Below are positions 6,724 to 7,734 of a stretch of DNA of 7,734 nucleotides, one piece after another. Each line of letters opens with the position of its first letter. Within the stretch, counting starts at the first letter, position 1. This DNA is from Bacteroidota bacterium (GTDB lineage Bacteria > Bacteroidota > Bacteroidia > UBA7662), in assembly GCA_016868485.1 (NCBI GenBank), contig VGGT01000085.1, positions 1-7,734 of the forward strand. Reading direction: 5' to 3'. The notes below the pieces were generated by a model, which worked only from the letters and a program-made list of their open reading frames with translations, had not been told where the DNA came from and did not search any database. A program made the position numbers and the translations under genes.

Positions 6724-6782
6724 GGCGTATTCACTTGGTAAGGCGCTTATACACGGTATGGCGCTTTTAGTAAGTATGGCGC
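6724..6782. repeat. 18-bp-period direct repeat upstream of the Fib_succ_major gene
   Basis: GGCG begins at 6724, 6742, 6760 and 6778, exactly 18 bp apart. The last three copies extend to GGCGC, and the middle two to GGCGCTT. The end of each unit is also alike (TTGGTAA, CGGTAT, AAGTAT). There are three units and the start of a fourth. The array lies 20-78 nt upstream of the gene's start codon, in the promoter or leader. The copies are diverged, so this is an older repeat than the array on the other side of the gene. Possible roles are a multi-site operator or a repeated RNA leader element. Confidence 0.7.
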
Positions 6783-6826
6783 AACCAATAGCTTGGCCTA
6801 TCGACGAAATTTGAAGCATTTATTCG

Positions 6827-6834
6827 CAAAGTTA
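6827..6834 (-). promoter_or_regulatory. Possible Bacteroidota -7 element for the Fib_succ_major gene
   Basis: The minus strand reads TAACTTTG, a full match to TAnnTTTG. If used, transcription would start near 6820, giving a leader of about 115 nt that contains the whole 18-bp repeat array. No -33 TTTG was found at good spacing, and such short words occur by chance. TTAATTTG at about 6715-6722, closer to the gene, is a 7-of-8 alternative. Confidence 0.3.
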
Positions 6835-7137
6835 AAAATCTTTTGGGTGTGATGTTTCCGTTAGCCTATCAACAGCCACAAGGAATGTGCAACTTATGAG
6901 GGAATGCAACTTCAGACGTCGGCTCTGCAGTTTCTTAAGGGGGTGGTTTTACTTCGTGAGGTGCTTTGTCCGGAATCGAAGTCAAATGAACCAAGCGGTT
7001 CAGATTAGGGGCTCGTTTTAGAGGCAAACCAATATGAAAGTGAGCCAGGAATGAGCCAAAGAGATCTCACTTCATTTCTGGATTTCTTCCGGGATTTCCT
7101 CCAATGAATAATGGGCTGATACAACCTCGCCAATTAG
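6835..7137. other. Gene-free stretch of about 300 bp before the ATPase remnant
   Basis: No frame here encodes a recognisable protein, and there is no RNA gene or transposon end that I can identify. The longest ATG-started plus frame I examined (6904-7008, 34 codons) resembles nothing known. The stretch holds an inverted repeat (listed separately), a TGAGCCA direct repeat at 7041-7047 and 7052-7058, and a near-repeat GGATTTCTTCC/GGATTTCCTCC at 7080-7090 and 7092-7102. No Walker A coding sequence for the following remnant is present in any frame I checked. Confidence 0.6.
7034..7075. repeat. Short imperfect inverted repeat
   Basis: ATGAAAGTGAG (7034-7044) is complementary to CTCACTTCAT (7066-7075) except for one bulged A, with a 21-nt spacer. 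It sits about 60 bp before the in-frame stop that bounds the ATPase remnant. No T-run follows. It could be chance, a small hairpin, or a scar of the event that removed the front of the next gene. Confidence 0.35.
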
Positions 7138-7734
7138 AACGAACACAAATGCAGAATTTGCTCTTTTACATTTCAAGAGGACATTCATCTAAAAGAGATG
7201 AATCATCTAATATATGACGGCAATATTATCTATGGAGAAAATCCAAGACCATACAGTTTGACACATGACATCAAGGCATTAAACAAAGAGTTTGTGCATT
7301 ACCTGAATTTTGGAGGTTACCCAGAAGTTGTTTTAAGTAATCAGATCCAAAGTGATATGGGACGGTATGTCAAAAACGACATTGTAGATAAAGTTTTATT
7401 GAGAGACCTACCCGGTTTATATGGTATTAAAGATGTGCAAGAGCTCAATCGTTTTTTCACGTACATAGCATATAACACAGGAAATGAATTTTCCTATGAA
7501 ACAATGAGCAAAGAAAGTGGCATACAAAAAGACACGCTGAAAAAATACTTGGAATACTTAGAAGCAGCGTTCCTCATTAAAGTATTAAACAAAGTTGACA
7601 TAAACGCAAAACGACTAAAACGAGTAACGAGCTTCAAAGTCTACCTAACCAATCCATCGCAACGGACAGCCCTGTTTTCGCCAATCAGTGAAACAGATCG
7701 TGAAATGGGTAATATGGTTGAAACCGCAGTACTA
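7138..7734 (+). pseudogene. 5'-truncated AAA_14/DUF4143 ATP-binding protein remnant, running off the right edge
   Basis: The frame is open from just after a TAG (7135-7137) to the window edge; the first ATG is at 7198. Family-like sequence starts near SFTFQEDIHLKEMNHLIYDG (from about 7162), continues with FVHYLNFGGYPEVVLS and RYVKNDIVDKVLLRDLPGLY, then the winged-helix-like FSYETMSKESGIQKDTLKKY and LEYLEAAFLIKVLNK, and reaches EMGNMVETAVL at the edge. This is the C-terminal half of Bacteroidota 'ATP-binding proteins' with an AAA_14 ATPase followed by DUF4143, normally about 400 residues. The P-loop, Walker B and the rest of the roughly 170-residue ATPase core are absent from this frame and from the upstream DNA. 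It is thus most likely a decayed gene, although translation from 7198 cannot be excluded. It is more AT-rich than its neighbours (19 G+C of 60 in two lines counted), consistent with acquired DNA. Confidence 0.75.

Noticed and set aside
6724..6782. Replication iterons
   Set aside because: No replication initiator gene or AT-rich unwinding region with DnaA boxes is nearby; the array sits directly in front of an ordinary exported-protein gene.
6904..7008. 34-codon open frame on the plus strand
   Set aside because: Too short, no recognisable motif, no signal peptide and no clear promoter; likely chance.

Overview
The window looks like a chromosomal segment of a Bacteroidota bacterium (Cytophagia/Chitinophagia/Saprospiria-like; the genus cannot be told). 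Four things point there: the N-terminal half of a SusC/RagA TonB-dependent transporter, a very large secreted protein with a type IX secretion (T9SS) C-terminal sorting domain, a PorT-like outer-membrane beta-barrel protein and a 'Fibrobacter succinogenes major paralogous domain' lipoprotein-size exported protein. Promoter-like words of the Bacteroidota type (TAnnTTTG) and the lack of clear Shine-Dalgarno sequences fit the same group.

Layout. 1-1452 (minus): 5' half of a susC-like gene that runs off the left edge. 1453-1677: AT-rich divergent intergenic region with a 10-bp dyad. 1678-5115 (plus): 1145-residue exported multidomain protein: signal peptide, alpha/beta-hydrolase-like domain whose nucleophile elbow looks altered, three tandem E-set/CBM-like modules, a beta-sandwich linker, a dockerin-like segment, a cohesin-like domain and a T9SS type A tail. 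It ends at a strong intrinsic terminator (5137-5165). 5201-5845 (plus): 214-residue outer-membrane beta-barrel protein with its own likely promoter. 5871-5965: tandem repeat of 38 bp, itself built from two 19-bp half units. 6039-6704 (minus): exported Fib_succ_major protein, with an array of 18-bp-spaced GGCG repeats just upstream of its start. 6835-7137: no convincing gene. 7138-7734 (plus): AT-rich remnant of an AAA_14/DUF4143 ATP-binding protein that lacks its whole ATPase N-terminus and runs off the right edge.

How the parts may work together. The susC-like gene and the giant hydrolase-like protein are divergent and share one control region. That is compatible with a surface or secreted polymer-binding protein working alongside an outer-membrane importer, but this is inference: no SusD or glycoside hydrolase is visible. 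The other genes look like separate transcription units. I see no defence system, CRISPR array, intact mobile element or RNA gene. The most unusual items are the displaced serine in the hydrolase domain, the triplicated module with a conserved cysteine pair, the dockerin-like plus cohesin-like combination in one polypeptide, and two unrelated short-period repeat arrays flanking one small gene.
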